Shown one piece after another: positions 1-8,295 of a stretch of 51,595 nucleotides of DNA. The DNA comes from Nitrospirota bacterium. GTDB lineage: Bacteria; Nitrospirota; Thermodesulfovibrionia; Thermodesulfovibrionales; Dissulfurispiraceae. The stretch is from contig JADFXU010000012.1 of assembly GCA_015233365.1 (NCBI GenBank), forward strand, positions 1-51,595. The letters run 5' to 3'. The translations under genes were made by a program, and so were the position numbers. A model generated the notes under the pieces. That model searched no databases. It saw nothing but the letters and a program-made list of their open reading frames with translations, and had not been told where the DNA came from. Every line of letters starts with the position of its first letter. Within the stretch, counting starts at the first letter, position 1.

Positions 1-899
1 AGAGTTCGCTGCACTATCGCTTTCTTGGTGGAGTGTTTATTTCTCAGCGGCCCTATATTGACACTTGTTACCGCAAGGAATATTGTACGATGGCTGTGAA
101 AGGAGATTGCCATCTTGATGTCGAGACGGCCCGAGCTTACAATCGCCGAAGGCTTGACAGGCAGATAAGCCATGTAAAAAGGTATGTCAAGGTCTTTCAG
201 GTTTACATTGACCGATGTCTCAACAGAGTTGGAAAAAGGTTTTGTATCGCCTCCAAAAGCGAACTCGGACCCGTTGACATTCGCTTTAAACATGGGTTTT
301 ACAAATATGTCCACATCGCCGGGCATGTCCGATACGAACGGGATGGCGAAGGAAAGAGCGCGTACCGTGTGCACTTTCCCGACCGGCTTGTCTATGAAAT
401 CCACGCTGCCGTCAACAACGCGGATATTGTTAAGTGAAAACACGGCAGGTTTTGAAGGACCCGCAGTACTTGCAGTTTTTGGGGAACGTTCAATGATATC
501 GGAAAAGTTGTAGGTGTTTGCAGCTGTGCGCACAACGTGAAGGTACGGCTTTTCAACTCTTATCTCTTTGAGGACAGGGCCCCCTTTAAATAGCGACATG
601 ATCGCCGCATTCACATATAGCCTGTCTATGGAAAAAAATGTCTGCTTCAGGTCAGGCTCTTTGACGACAAGTCCATTGATAGTAACCGAAAGAGTGTATG
701 GATTGAGACTCACCGACCGTATGGAGACCTGCCGTCCGAGCTGTTTGCTCAGCTTGTCGAGGGCAATTGACTTAACATATGGCGGGAGGATGAAAAATCC
801 GGTGATCGAAAAGATGATGAAAAAAACTAGGGCGACTATCCCGATAATCTTTGCATGCCGGGTCTTCACGAATTTCAGGACGTTGTGAGTTAGTGGCAT
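1..899 (-). CDS. AsmA-like DUF748 protein, 3' end outside window
   Basis: The minus strand is open from an ATG at 899 to the window edge, giving about 299 residues with the C-terminus missing. Residues about 14-38 form one hydrophobic membrane anchor after a short basic N-terminus. Then follow features of the DUF748/AsmA family: a QLGRQVSIRSVSLNPYT-type segment, a repeated pattern of short beta strands, and a PFVSDMPGDVDIFV segment. Family members are large inner-membrane-anchored periplasmic proteins linked to envelope lipid transport and outer-membrane integrity; the role here is inferred. A G-rich ribosome site lies just upstream of the ATG. The plus-strand reading frames in this stretch are shadows. 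Confidence 0.8.
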   Translation of the reverse strand, partial: MPLTHNVLKFVKTRHAKIIGIVALVFFIIFSITGFFILPPYVKSIALDKLSKQLGRQVSIRSVSLNPYTLSVTINGLVVKEPDLKQTFFSIDRLYVNAAIMSLFKGGPVLKEIRVEKPYLHVVRTAANTYNFSDIIERSPKTASTAGPSKPAVFSLNNIRVVDGSVDFIDKPVGKVHTVRALSFAIPFVSDMPGDVDIFVKPMFKANVNGSEFAFGGDTKPFSNSVETSVNVNLKDLDIPFYMAYLPVKPSAIVSSGRLDIKMAISFHSHRTIFLAVTSVNIGPLRNKHSTKKAIVQRT

Positions 900-1037
900 A
901 ACGCACCCCCATGTGCAATTATTTGCATTATACGTTATCCGTAAATCAATGAACTATTCTGCAAATCCTCATTTCTGAGCTACCAGTTGGAATGAAGACT
1001 TGCTGAAAGTCCGGTCTCTTTAAAGAAGGGCTTGCAG

Positions 1038-1757
1038 CTATTTCCCGAACACGCTTTTCAATAAGTCCGTCACCCGCGCTGACGGATCAGTTCTGATCTT
1101 CTTTTCCTCCTGGCCAACCATGGAAAAAAGACCATCCATGGCTTTGGTTGTTACATAGTGGTCAAGATCCACCGATTCTTTGCTCATGAAAGGAATAGAT
1201 TCATATTTTCCCATCATCACTTTGTATGAATGTGTTACGCCGACTTCATCCATGCTCGATGAAATAATGGGTTTGAATGCGTTATAAATCTTATCATTCG
1301 TTTTTTTCTTGAAGAAATCTGTTGCAGCAGTGTCCCCTCCGTTAAGAATACCTTTTGCATCATCAAAGGTCATTTCTTTTATTGCATTAACAAAGAAGGA
1401 AGTCGCCTTGGGCGCTGCCTTTTCTGCTGCCCGATTCATGCTGAGCACAAAATCATCAACCTCTTTCTGGTAACCAGCCTTTCTTAGAACCCCTGCGACT
1501 TGCTGAATTTTGTCAGGCATGAGAATTTTGATTAGCTGATTGCCAAAATATCCATTTACCTGTGAAACGTTATTTACTGCTTTTTGTGTTCCTATAGATA
1601 AGGCTTCCTTAAGCCCCGAGGCTATCGTGCTGTCATCAGATGTCCCCTTAGATGAAGTACCAACACCTTTCATTACGTCATCAAATAACCCCGCATGCGT
1701 TAAAGTCGATGTACATAAAATAACCGCCAAAATAATAAAATAGACCAGCGTTCTCAT
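1038..1757 (-). CDS. DUF4197 family secreted protein
   Basis: This is a 239-residue protein with an N-terminal signal peptide ([12 protein letters not shown], small residues, cut near THAG). After it comes LFDDVMKG and a mostly helical body ending in [11 protein letters not shown], the pattern of DUF4197. The function of the family is unknown and the protein is expected in the periplasm. I chose the ATG at 1757 over the upstream ATG at 1787 because an AGGAG lies seven bases before it and the signal peptide then starts at residue 1. It precedes nothing on its own strand before the window-edge AsmA gene. Confidence 0.75.
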   Translation of the reverse strand: MRTLVYFIILAVILCTSTLTHAGLFDDVMKGVGTSSKGTSDDSTIASGLKEALSIGTQKAVNNVSQVNGYFGNQLIKILMPDKIQQVAGVLRKAGYQKEVDDFVLSMNRAAEKAAPKATSFFVNAIKEMTFDDAKGILNGGDTAATDFFKKKTNDKIYNAFKPIISSSMDEVGVTHSYKVMMGKYESIPFMSKESVDLDHYVTTKAMDGLFSMVGQEEKKIRTDPSARVTDLLKSVFGK

Positions 1758-1814
1758 ATTTTTCTCCTTTTTAAAAAAATGATTCATTTATCTCTTCTTA
1801 TTATCTCAATAATT

Positions 1815-2270
1815 TTATGATTCCTTCAGCTCAGAGGTACATTGAGCACAACGAATGGCCTTAATAGGGATTACAGACAGGCAATAAGGGCATTCCTTAG
1901 TTCTTATAACTGCTGGTGAAGCTTGTTCCTGTCTTTTGAGCTTGTTGATACTGCGAACCAGAAGAAAGACAGCAAAGGTCACGATTAAAAAGCTGATAAT
2001 AGTATTCACGAACATACCATAGTTAATCGTAACTGCCCCGGCTGCCTTCGCTGTAGAAGGTGAAACATAAGGGCCGGGAGTTTTACCTTCTTTGAGAACA
2101 ATAAAGAAGCTCGAAAAATCAACATTGCCCACGAGAATACCTATGGGTGGCATAAGGATGTCGGATACCAGCGAAGTGACAATAGTACTAAAAGATGCAC
2201 CGATAATAATTCCAACAGCCATATCAACTACATTTCCGCGCAGGGCAAATTCTTTGAACTCTTTTAACAT
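1815..2270 (-). CDS. mscL: Large-conductance mechanosensitive channel MscL with C-terminal zinc ribbon
   Basis: The 151-residue protein begins [20 protein letters not shown] and continues through [15 protein letters not shown], the canonical first transmembrane helix of MscL. A periplasmic loop and a second membrane helix ([19 protein letters not shown]) follow. MscL forms a homopentameric inner-membrane pore that opens on hypo-osmotic shock. The C-terminus carries two CxxC pairs (ECPYC and CAQC), a likely zinc-ribbon replacing the usual helical bundle. An AAGGG motif lies upstream of the ATG. It is divergent from the MscS-type gene at 2497, so two osmotic safety valves share one intergenic region. 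Confidence 0.93.
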   Translation of the reverse strand: MLKEFKEFALRGNVVDMAVGIIIGASFSTIVTSLVSDILMPPIGILVGNVDFSSFFIVLKEGKTPGPYVSPSTAKAAGAVTINYGMFVNTIISFLIVTFAVFLLVRSINKLKRQEQASPAVIRTKECPYCLSVIPIKAIRCAQCTSELKES

Positions 2271-2395
2271 GTTGTAACCCTTTTATAATTACTGTATTAA
2301 TTCCTTTATTGGCTGAATGTTAACTCATTGATACCATATAGCTCTGTGCTTGTCAACTCAAGAACGGATCAGCAGGTAACTGCCCCAAAGTTTTT

Positions 2396-2470
2396 TGACA
2401 ACAAGAATTGACAACCAAAAATTGTTGTGTGTCAAAAATTGTTGTGTTGTAAATTCAACCCTCCTATGCT
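2396..2470 (+). promoter_or_regulatory. Repeat-rich promoter region of the mscS gene
   Basis: A 15-bp sequence CAAAAATTGTTGTGT occurs twice, at 2416-2430 and 2433-2447, a 17-bp period. TTGACAAC occurs twice just upstream (2396-2403 and 2409-2416) in the opposite sense, so the block can also fold back. A possible promoter overlaps the second copy: TTGTGT at 2442-2447 and TATGCT at 2465-2470 with a 17-bp spacer. The spacing and overlap suggest an operator, but no regulator is identified. Confidence 0.45.
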
Positions 2471-2496
2471 ATTCTTTTTTCGAGAGACGGAGGACC

Positions 2497-3333
2497 ATGA
2501 CAAATCAATCAGCATCAGGCCTGAAATCACCGGACGTAGCGGAGAAGATAATTCTCTATTTTGTGGAGCACGGTATTCAAATCCTCACCGCCATTGTCCT
2601 TATGGGGATTGGTGTGTTTATTGCCCGGTGGATCGGTAATATCGTGGAGCGCTGGCTGAGAAAAAAGGCATTTGACGAGCCGGTCAGCACCCTCATCGTA
2701 AGGGTGATTAAACTCCTTATCATTGCCTTTATTGGAATCATGGCGCTTGGTCAGATGGGAATACAGATTACACCGCTTATAGCAGGGATTGGTGTAATAG
2801 GCGTCGGAGCAAGTCTTGCAATGCAGGGACTGCTCGGCAATCTCGTTGCTGGATTAACCATTATTTTCACAAAACCATTCACTGTTGGCGAATACATTGA
2901 GGTGCTCGGTGTATACGGACAGGTGACTGATATTGCACTGTTTTCTACCACCTTGCTACATGCAGACAATTCTCGTGTAATCGTGCCTAACCGAAAAATC
3001 GTAGGAGAGATACTGCATAATTACGGCAAGATCCGGCAGCTTGATATGTCTGTTGGCATAGCCTACGGCACAGACCTTACCCTTGCCCGTTCCTTGATCG
3101 ACAATGTCTTGCAACGGAACCCTCGTATACTCAAAGAGCCTGTTCCCGGTTTCGGGATTGCATCCCTGGGCGATTCATTCATCACCCTCTCTATCCAACC
3201 CTGGGTGAGCGTAGATGATTTTGTTGTGGCGCAGACCGAGGTCTATCAGTCACTGTTGGAAAGTTTCCAAGAGAAAAACATCGAGATTCCAGGCCACAGA
3301 CAGACAGTGCAACTTATCAATCAATCCTCCTGA
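2497..3333 (+). CDS. Small-conductance mechanosensitive channel (MscS family)
   Basis: This 278-residue protein has three N-terminal hydrophobic segments. The pore-lining helix carries the GIGVIGVGASLAMQGLLGN glycine/alanine pattern, and the beta domain follows (FTKPFTVGEYIEVLG, TTLLHADNSRVIVPNR, ending in the alpha/beta cytoplasmic cage). These are hallmarks of MscS, an inner-membrane heptameric channel gated by tension. The length is close to E. coli MscS (286). The ATG at 2497 is preferred over an upstream in-frame start at 2395 because GGAGG at 2489-2493 fits it. The 267 bases after it, up to the RelE gene, show no gene or clear element. Confidence 0.92.
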   Translation: MTNQSASGLKSPDVAEKIILYFVEHGIQILTAIVLMGIGVFIARWIGNIVERWLRKKAFDEPVSTLIVRVIKLLIIAFIGIMALGQMGIQITPLIAGIGVIGVGASLAMQGLLGNLVAGLTIIFTKPFTVGEYIEVLGVYGQVTDIALFSTTLLHADNSRVIVPNRKIVGEILHNYGKIRQLDMSVGIAYGTDLTLARSLIDNVLQRNPRILKEPVPGFGIASLGDSFITLSIQPWVSVDDFVVAQTEVYQSLLESFQEKNIEIPGHRQTVQLINQSS

Positions 3334-3600
3334 TTAGTTCTCGGGGTTCAATTGTGCCCCCAATATTGTGTTATTTAGAAGAACTCCGCAAGTGAGGGGT
3401 GCGTAATGCTGGTAGTAAACCGCATAGAATTGCGTGAGGTCGAAAGTGTCGACTTTAAGTAGGACTCCATTCGCCCTAAAGGAATTAATTTTTACAGAGT
3501 TGTTCTCTAAATGGGTGTCGGTGAATTCTGTAACTTATGACGAATGTATGCGGTGAGTGTTAGAGGCTGGAAATTGAACCTGAATGCTGAATCAATTTGG

Positions 3601-3918
3601 TTACGGTTTGCGTAGCTTTTTCAGCCGATGTCCAACAAGCTTATATATTTTTTCCTTATCCCTTTTCCCAATTGCGAATATTTCGATTATCTCTACAGTG
3701 TCACCGACAGGTCGATAGACGATTCTATAACGCTTTTTGTCGAAATATAGCTTGTAAAAACCAGTAAGATCTATCCCAAGTTTATTACCAAGGGGTTTCC
3801 CCAGAAAGGGATTATTTGCAAGAGCGTCAATTTTTTTCGCTGCTTCTTTTTTCAGGGCACCGTCCAGAGTCTCGTAATCTTCCTCAGCTGCCGGTATAAA
3901 TTCTATCTTAATGCCCAT
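3601..3918 (-). CDS. RelE/ParE-type toxin
   Basis: The 105-residue protein has the RelE/ParE fold signature: an early IEFIPAAEEDYETL helix, then NPFLGKPLGNKLG, YKLYFDKKRYRIVYRPV and VEIIEIFAIGKRDKEKIYK. Proteins of this family cut ribosome-bound mRNA or poison gyrase. Target choice cannot be read here. The gene overlaps the upstream antitoxin by 11 bases, the usual translational coupling of such pairs. Basic residues (R and K near IFAIGKRDK) that serve catalysis in RelE are present, so it appears intact. Confidence 0.85.
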   Translation of the reverse strand: MGIKIEFIPAAEEDYETLDGALKKEAAKKIDALANNPFLGKPLGNKLGIDLTGFYKLYFDKKRYRIVYRPVGDTVEIIEIFAIGKRDKEKIYKLVGHRLKKLRKP

Positions 3919-4189
3919 GTCGTTTCTTTATTACATCCCAGGGGATATTTTTAGAATGGTCGTAAGATTTAAGTCTTCTCTCGATTGTATCGGCAATCTC
4001 AATCTGTTCAAGTATGTCTTCAGATTGTTTTAATAGATCATACTCTTCCGCGGAAAGTATAACGGCAGTCATTTCATTGTTTCTAAGCACATAGAGGGGT
4101 TCGCCTGTCTCCGACAATTCCCGGAGTCGTTGTGTAAGCTCCTTTTGTAAACGAGTTACTGCAATCATTTTATTAGATTCAACTAACAT
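3908..4189 (-). CDS. Phd/YefM-type antitoxin
   Basis: The 93-residue protein has the Phd/YefM layout. An N-terminal DNA-binding part (MIAVTRLQKELTQRLRELSETGEPLYVLRNNEMTAVILSAEEYDLL) is followed by a charged, helical tail that would wrap the toxin. It is the first gene of a two-gene unit with the RelE-type toxin. A GGAGGG ribosome site sits about five bases before the ATG at 4189. Such antitoxins normally bind their own promoter, so the AT-rich stretch just upstream (about 4200-4240) is the likely operator. Confidence 0.83.
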   Translation of the reverse strand: MLVESNKMIAVTRLQKELTQRLRELSETGEPLYVLRNNEMTAVILSAEEYDLLKQSEDILEQIEIADTIERRLKSYDHSKNIPWDVIKKRHGH

Positions 4190-4238
4190 CTTTCCCTCCC
4201 GATGTTTTAATATTATTATACATAGAATTATATATATG

Positions 4239-5126
4239 TCAACATGTCAGCATGGATTTAATAAGCAGTTCCCTCACCCTTTTGTCAAAAAGAATTTCCA
4301 CATGATTGACGGGGAAATCGCGGTGCTCAGCGGAGAAGGGGAGCACCGAGCTGGCCGCTGAAACCATTCCATCCCCGTGTCCTTTTTTCAGTTCTTCGGG
4401 CAGGGACTTCCCTGGGAGCACGAGCCGGGCAACCTCGGAAAGGGGGAAATCCCCCACTCTGAAAAGGTCAGGGTCTGTGCCTCCTGCGGAGACATAGAGA
4501 ATGCTTTTATGTCTTAAGTCTTTGAGCCCTGCATAAAATGGCGATTCGGGAAGCAATTCCTTCAACCCCGTACTCGTAAAAAACAGGAGGATTCTATGAA
4601 AAGCGGATTTCGCAGAATTTTTTTTGTATTTTTCGAGGGCTTGCGAGGCAACCGAGGCGGCTGGGGCAAGGACGGCAGCCCATCGTGCCAATGTTGTTCC
4701 CTGATGGGGCGCGGCAAGAGTGAAAAGACCTCTGACCGGAGAGCTTTCCTGTTGCAGATATTTTCTGGCGATCAACCCTCCCCTGCTGTGTCCTATCAGC
4801 ACAACGCCGTTGCCCGTATGCCGTTTAAATGAGGCAAGAAGCGATTGCAATTCAGCTACGGCCGACATTATCGGTCCCACGGGCCTGAGTTGGCTCCACG
4901 CAAGCACCGGAAAGCCGCGTTCGGCAAGTTCCATGAACAGGCTTCTCATATCGCCTTCGCCTTTACGCAACAGTATGCTGAGGCTGTACTTGCCGCCCAG
5001 GACACGTGCGTCCGCAGGGCTGCTCCAAACCCTCACGTCCATGCCCATGCCGTGAATAAAGACGGCAAGCGGTTTGCCTGCACTGCCCTCGCAAAATACT
5101 ATCTCATTTGCAGTTGACAATTTCAT
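4239..5126 (-). CDS. Alpha/beta hydrolase (lipase-like)
   Basis: The 295-residue protein has the alpha/beta hydrolase pattern: AVFIHGMGMDVRVW (oxyanion region) near residues 21-34, the nucleophile elbow GHSRGG near residue 113, and LAAPHQGTTLARW after it. The candidate acid and base lie in the C-terminal half; GHGDGMVS and the final NHVEIL histidine are typical of PGAP1/lipase-class enzymes. The substrate is unknown. There is no signal peptide, so it is likely cytoplasmic. It stands alone, transcribed away from the sulfur-relay operon that starts at 5242. Confidence 0.8.
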   Translation of the reverse strand: MKLSTANEIVFCEGSAGKPLAVFIHGMGMDVRVWSSPADARVLGGKYSLSILLRKGEGDMRSLFMELAERGFPVLAWSQLRPVGPIMSAVAELQSLLASFKRHTGNGVVLIGHSRGGLIARKYLQQESSPVRGLFTLAAPHQGTTLARWAAVLAPAASVASQALEKYKKNSAKSAFHRILLFFTSTGLKELLPESPFYAGLKDLRHKSILYVSAGGTDPDLFRVGDFPLSEVARLVLPGKSLPEELKKGHGDGMVSAASSVLPFSAEHRDFPVNHVEILFDKRVRELLIKSMLTC

Positions 5127-5241
5127 AGCCTTACTGGTATAAATTATGTTGCATCTATAGGCATCTTTTTATCATATTTATTATTAAATATACAATAAAA
5201 GTCTGTATGCCAGACTGAAAAACGTTAGAGGAGGTGTGAGC

Positions 5242-5538
5242 GTGAAACTGGGCGTTTTTTTAAGCGAATACCGGACAGGGGCCGATGTCCTCGACAGGCT
5301 GACTGCCGACAAGCTCGGCATAATTTTCGTCGGTAACGGCGTGTACAACGCCGCTGTTAAGGAAAACGGCAAGGCATCCTCAGTTCTTGAAAAAAAGGCT
5401 TCATTTTATGTATTGGCCGAGGATCTTGAAAGCAGGGGATTCACCGCCGCAAATGTTGACAGCCGTGTGAAGTTGGTAACATATGGCGATGTTGTCGACC
5501 TCATTTTTAATGACTACGAAAAAACAATTTGGATATAA
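5242..5538 (+). CDS. DsrH/TusB-like protein of the DsrE superfamily
   Basis: The 98-residue product has the DsrE-superfamily layout with a KLGIIFVGNGVYNAAV strand-turn like the DGVY region of DsrH/TusB. The C-terminal KLVTYGDVVDLIFNDYEKTIWI resembles the DsrH end. In TusBCD/DsrEFH complexes this subunit partners a DsrE-like sulfur carrier. It opens a four-gene run with two more DsrE-family genes and tusA, which supports a sulfur-relay role. I place the start at GTG 5242: the GGAGG at 5230-5234 is seven bases before it, whereas the GTG at 5236 is too close. DsrH assignment is by size and order; a generic DsrE-family label is the fallback. Confidence 0.7.
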   Translation: MKLGVFLSEYRTGADVLDRLTADKLGIIFVGNGVYNAAVKENGKASSVLEKKASFYVLAEDLESRGFTAANVDSRVKLVTYGDVVDLIFNDYEKTIWI

Positions 5539-5557
5539 CTGTTAAAAGGAGACGAGC

Positions 5558-5920
5558 ATGGGTAAATTGACGATAGGCTGCTTTTCATCGCTGGTCGGCT
5601 CGCTGTCCCTCGACTTTTCGGTGAAGCTTTCGGAGGCAGCCATACAGAAAGGACACACGGTTGATCTTTGGGTATCTGGAAACGCTACGATGGTTTCCAA
5701 AAAGGGCCAGAAGGCATTTAAGGATTATTCATTTCTTGCAAAAAAAATACAGGAACTCGTTGCTGCCGGTAATCTTAAGGTGACCGCCTGCGAGGCCTGC
5801 GCCGAGGCAAGGGGCTATCACAAAGAAGACACAATGGAAGGTGTTAAGAGGTTCAGCATGGACTGGTATCTTGCAAGCTCCTTCACCGCCGACAGGCTTC
5901 TTCATATAGGAGGCGATTAA
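5558..5920 (+). CDS. DsrE/TusD-like sulfur carrier
   Basis: The 120-residue protein shows the DsrE fold (TIGCFSSLVGSLSLDFSVKL, GHTVDLWVSGNATMVSKKG). It carries a cysteine motif at Cys78-x2-Cys81 followed by AEARG. Cys78 falls where the persulfide-carrying cysteine of DsrE/TusD lies, so it can probably accept sulfane sulfur. The second cysteine is extra compared with E. coli TusD. It sits in the middle of the run with DsrH-like, DsrF-like and TusA genes and has its own AAAGGAG ribosome site. A partner role toward TusA and DsrC is inferred. Confidence 0.78.
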   Translation: MGKLTIGCFSSLVGSLSLDFSVKLSEAAIQKGHTVDLWVSGNATMVSKKGQKAFKDYSFLAKKIQELVAAGNLKVTACEACAEARGYHKEDTMEGVKRFSMDWYLASSFTADRLLHIGGD

Positions 5921-5921
5921 T

Positions 5922-6335
5922 ATGGCTACAAAAAAACTGGGATTTGTTATAAGGACGATGCCTTACAAGATTGAAGGGTCGAGGCTTGGAATGACCCACG
6001 CTATTTCGAGCCAGACTGTTGAAATATACCTGGAAGACGGAGATATGGTCGAACCCGTGGTATGCTTTATCGGCGATGGCGTACTCAATTGCCTCAAAAA
6101 CCAGCAGGCAATGAAGCATTATGCCATTACCAGCCTGGAACAGCACATTAAGAATTCCCTTTTGCTCGACCTTAATGTGTTGATATGCAAAGAAGATATC
6201 GACAAGCTGGGGATTAAGGAAGACGCCCTGATAATGGATGCAGAGGACATTGGGGGCGAGACTAATGCAAAGGTTGTTCCTTACAGTGAAATTCAGAAGG
6301 CGATGGAATCCGTAGACCATCTTCTCTTCTGCTAA
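5922..6335 (+). CDS. DsrF/TusC-like protein of the DsrE superfamily
   Basis: The 137-residue protein has the DsrE-family core: KLGFVIRTMPYKIEGSRLGMTHAI, then PVVCFIGDGVLNCLKNQ, which corresponds to the DDGV-type loop of DsrF/TusC, and DLNVLICKEDIDKLGI. Cysteines at the FIGDGVLNC position and in VLICKED are visible, but the DsrE-type active cysteine context is not. It starts two bases after the DsrE-like gene with AGGAGG eight bases ahead. With its neighbours it would make a DsrE-F-H-like hetero-oligomer, in the gene order H-E-F rather than the usual E-F-H. Confidence 0.7.
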   Translation: MATKKLGFVIRTMPYKIEGSRLGMTHAISSQTVEIYLEDGDMVEPVVCFIGDGVLNCLKNQQAMKHYAITSLEQHIKNSLLLDLNVLICKEDIDKLGIKEDALIMDAEDIGGETNAKVVPYSEIQKAMESVDHLLFC

Positions 6336-6360
6336 TAATCGTGACAGGAGGATTCGTAAA

Positions 6361-6609
6361 ATGGCAGATTTAAAGTCGCAAACACCGACACAGACACTGG
6401 ATGTTTTGGGTAGGGTATGCCCATATCCGCTGGTATTGACTAAAAAACAACTCGAAAAGATGGGCAATGGGGTTCTCAAAATCCTGTGTGATGCTCCGGC
6501 TTCAGCAGAGGATTCCATTCCCAGGTATGCCGAAAAACAGGGATACCCTATCGAAGTGGTAAAGCTGGAAGACAAAGGCTACTGGGAGATATATATCGAG
6601 AAGAAATAA
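6361..6609 (+). CDS. tusA: TusA sulfur-transfer protein
   Basis: The 82-residue protein contains LDVLGRVCPYPLVLTKKQLEKM, the CPxP signature of TusA/SirA, with the cysteine at about residue 20 as the persulfide site. It is followed by GVLKILCDAPASAEDSIPRYAEKQGY, which matches the family beta-alpha-beta fold. TusA carries sulfane sulfur to DsrE-type proteins and DsrC in the cytoplasm. It is the last gene of the operon and is followed at once by a strong terminator. A clear AGGAGG ribosome site precedes the ATG. Confidence 0.9.
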   Translation: MADLKSQTPTQTLDVLGRVCPYPLVLTKKQLEKMGNGVLKILCDAPASAEDSIPRYAEKQGYPIEVVKLEDKGYWEIYIEKK

Positions 6610-6636
6610 GACAGTCCGCAGACTCGGGGAATAAAA

Positions 6637-6675
6637 GGAGCCGGACACTCGAGTTGAGTGCCCGGCTCCTTTTTT
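6637..6675. terminator. Bidirectional rho-independent terminator
   Basis: GGAGCCGGACACTC and GAGTGCCCGGCTCC form a 14-bp stem with one mismatch and a five-base loop. A run of T follows on the plus strand (6670-6675) and a run of A precedes it at 6633-6636. It ends the tusA operon on the plus strand and would also end the convergent ferredoxin gene on the minus strand. Confidence 0.9.
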
Positions 6676-6701
6676 GCATAGCCTCAGAATGGAAAGAATG
6701 C

Positions 6702-6887
6702 TTATATCTCGTTTATGGTGATTGCAGACGACGGGCAAACGCCGGTGCAGCTCTCACAAAAAACGCATTCACTTGTCTGGTAGGGATCGCACTTGCTATC
6801 TACCATTCTAAAAACCTCGTTCGGGCATACGTTCACGCACTCCTCGCAGCCCTCACATTTGTTTGTATCAACTGAAACATTATACAT
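6702..6887 (-). CDS. Small 2[4Fe-4S] ferredoxin
   Basis: The 61-residue protein carries two cysteine clusters: CEGCEECVNVCP near the N-terminus and CVFCESCTGVCP near the C-terminus, each suited to bind one [4Fe-4S] cluster. It is a soluble low-potential electron carrier. It stands alone on the minus strand between the sulfur relay and the CODH genes, with a GGAGG-type ribosome site at about 6900. Location next to a CO dehydrogenase makes it a candidate electron carrier for that enzyme or for sulfur metabolism; this is inference. Confidence 0.88.
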   Translation of the reverse strand: MYNVSVDTNKCEGCEECVNVCPNEVFRMVDSKCDPYQTSECVFCESCTGVCPSSAITINEI

Positions 6888-7065
6888 AACGACAATACCT
6901 CCTGCTGTTTCCTTATATTTTAAAATTTATCGCAATAAAAAATCAAATATCCCGGGCACGGTTGTTGTTAAATCTACAAGTATTCATATGTATTGACTCC
7001 TGCCCATTCATGAGATAGAATTTGATTTGAAAGACAGGAAAGGAAAATATGAGGAGGTTTGCAGA

Positions 7066-8283
7066 ATGGATGCTGTCATAATCGGTTTGAGTGCTGCCGG
7101 GCTGTCATGCCTTGATGCTCTTTTGAAATTCTCTCCTCAGGTTAAAGTCACTGCGATATCAGAAGAAAAATACTCTCCGTACTGCAGGTGTATGCTTACC
7201 CACTATCTCGGCAGGATCGTCCGGGAGGAACAGATGATCATAAAGGACATATCAGCCTGCCCTCCCAACGTCAATCTGCTTTTCGGAGAAAAGGTAGAAA
7301 CAATTGACTTGCTTAAAAAGTCGTTGACGTTGTCGAGCGGAAAAAAAATAAGCTATGACAAGCTGCTTATTGCCACCGGTGCAAACGCTGTCAAACCGGA
7401 TTATTATGACGAAAAAAAGAGGACTTTCACTTTGCGCTACATGGATGATGCCAGGAAAGTTGAACAACATATTAAAGACAGTGCGGTCGTCCTGGGGGGC
7501 GGGTTTGTGGGAATAAAAGCGGCCTACGGACTACTCGAACGGAATGTTAAGGTTGAAATGATTGTGTCTTCTCCTTACCCTCTTTCTCTGGTTTTGGATG
7601 AAAAGACCGCGCGGTTTGTGGAAAAAGATATGCGGGATGCCGGCATCGTTATACGTACACAGGATGACATCGCAGAGATAAACATGAAAAAAGAAAGTGT
7701 TGCTGTTTCCCTTAAATCAGGCATCGAGGTATACAGTGATGTAGTTGTCGTTGGAAAGGGTGTGAAACCAAGGGTTGACGTTGCCAGAAAATCGGGGATA
7801 AAAATTGATCTCGGGATCATGGTCAATGAATTCCTGGAAACCTCCGCAGAAGGTGTTTACGCTGCAGGAGATTGCTGCGAGACCATGGATGTGGCGCGGA
7901 AAGTGCCGTGGATTAATGCCATATGGCCTGTAGCAGTGGAGCAGGGCTATTTTGCCGCACTAAATATTTTGGGCGCCAATACCCCATATGCCGGAAGCAT
8001 CGGAATGAACAGTCTCAAAACCCATTCCTTTCACCTTATCTCCGGGGGAGTGCTGAAGGAAGAGGAGGGGGTTGTCCTATATGAAAAGCACTTCCCTCAC
8101 CTTAAACAATTCCGGAAATTGGCGGTAAGAGACAATGTTCCGGTAGGGATGGCTTTCTATAACTGCCCGGAGGATGCAGGGCTCTATATTAACCTTATCA
8201 AGAAGGGTATGCCGCTTAATGCCGATCCTGTGAAGATTGTTAACGGCGAATTGAGCATAGCGGACATGCTCAGACCGTTCTGA
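7066..8283 (+). CDS. FAD/NAD(P)-dependent oxidoreductase of the CODH module
   Basis: The 405-residue flavoprotein has an N-terminal FAD-binding segment (VIIGLSAAGLSCLDALL, a variant dinucleotide motif), YSPYCRCMLTHYLG near the redox loop, a central NAD-binding GGGFVGIKAAYGLLE, and GVYAAGDCCE, the second FAD motif. It belongs to the class I pyridine-nucleotide disulfide/nitrite reductase-like family. Homologous flavoproteins beside cooF/cooS pass electrons from the ferredoxin to NAD(P). The start at 7066 follows GAGGAGG at 7051-7057; the longer frame from 7027 lacks a site. Twelve bases separate it from the CooF-like gene, so the three genes form an operon. Confidence 0.85.
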   Translation: MDAVIIGLSAAGLSCLDALLKFSPQVKVTAISEEKYSPYCRCMLTHYLGRIVREEQMIIKDISACPPNVNLLFGEKVETIDLLKKSLTLSSGKKISYDKLLIATGANAVKPDYYDEKKRTFTLRYMDDARKVEQHIKDSAVVLGGGFVGIKAAYGLLERNVKVEMIVSSPYPLSLVLDEKTARFVEKDMRDAGIVIRTQDDIAEINMKKESVAVSLKSGIEVYSDVVVVGKGVKPRVDVARKSGIKIDLGIMVNEFLETSAEGVYAAGDCCETMDVARKVPWINAIWPVAVEQGYFAALNILGANTPYAGSIGMNSLKTHSFHLISGGVLKEEEGVVLYEKHFPHLKQFRKLAVRDNVPVGMAFYNCPEDAGLYINLIKKGMPLNADPVKIVNGELSIADMLRPF

Positions 8284-8295
8284 GGAGGAAACTAT

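Noticed and set aside
33..888. Three plus-strand reading frames at the window start
   Set aside because: They lie opposite a continuous minus-strand AsmA/DUF748 frame with recognisable motifs and have no recognisable product.
3348..3366. GGGGTTCAATTGTGCCCCC, resembling a tRNA T-arm
   Set aside because: No acceptor, anticodon or D-arm could be found around it.
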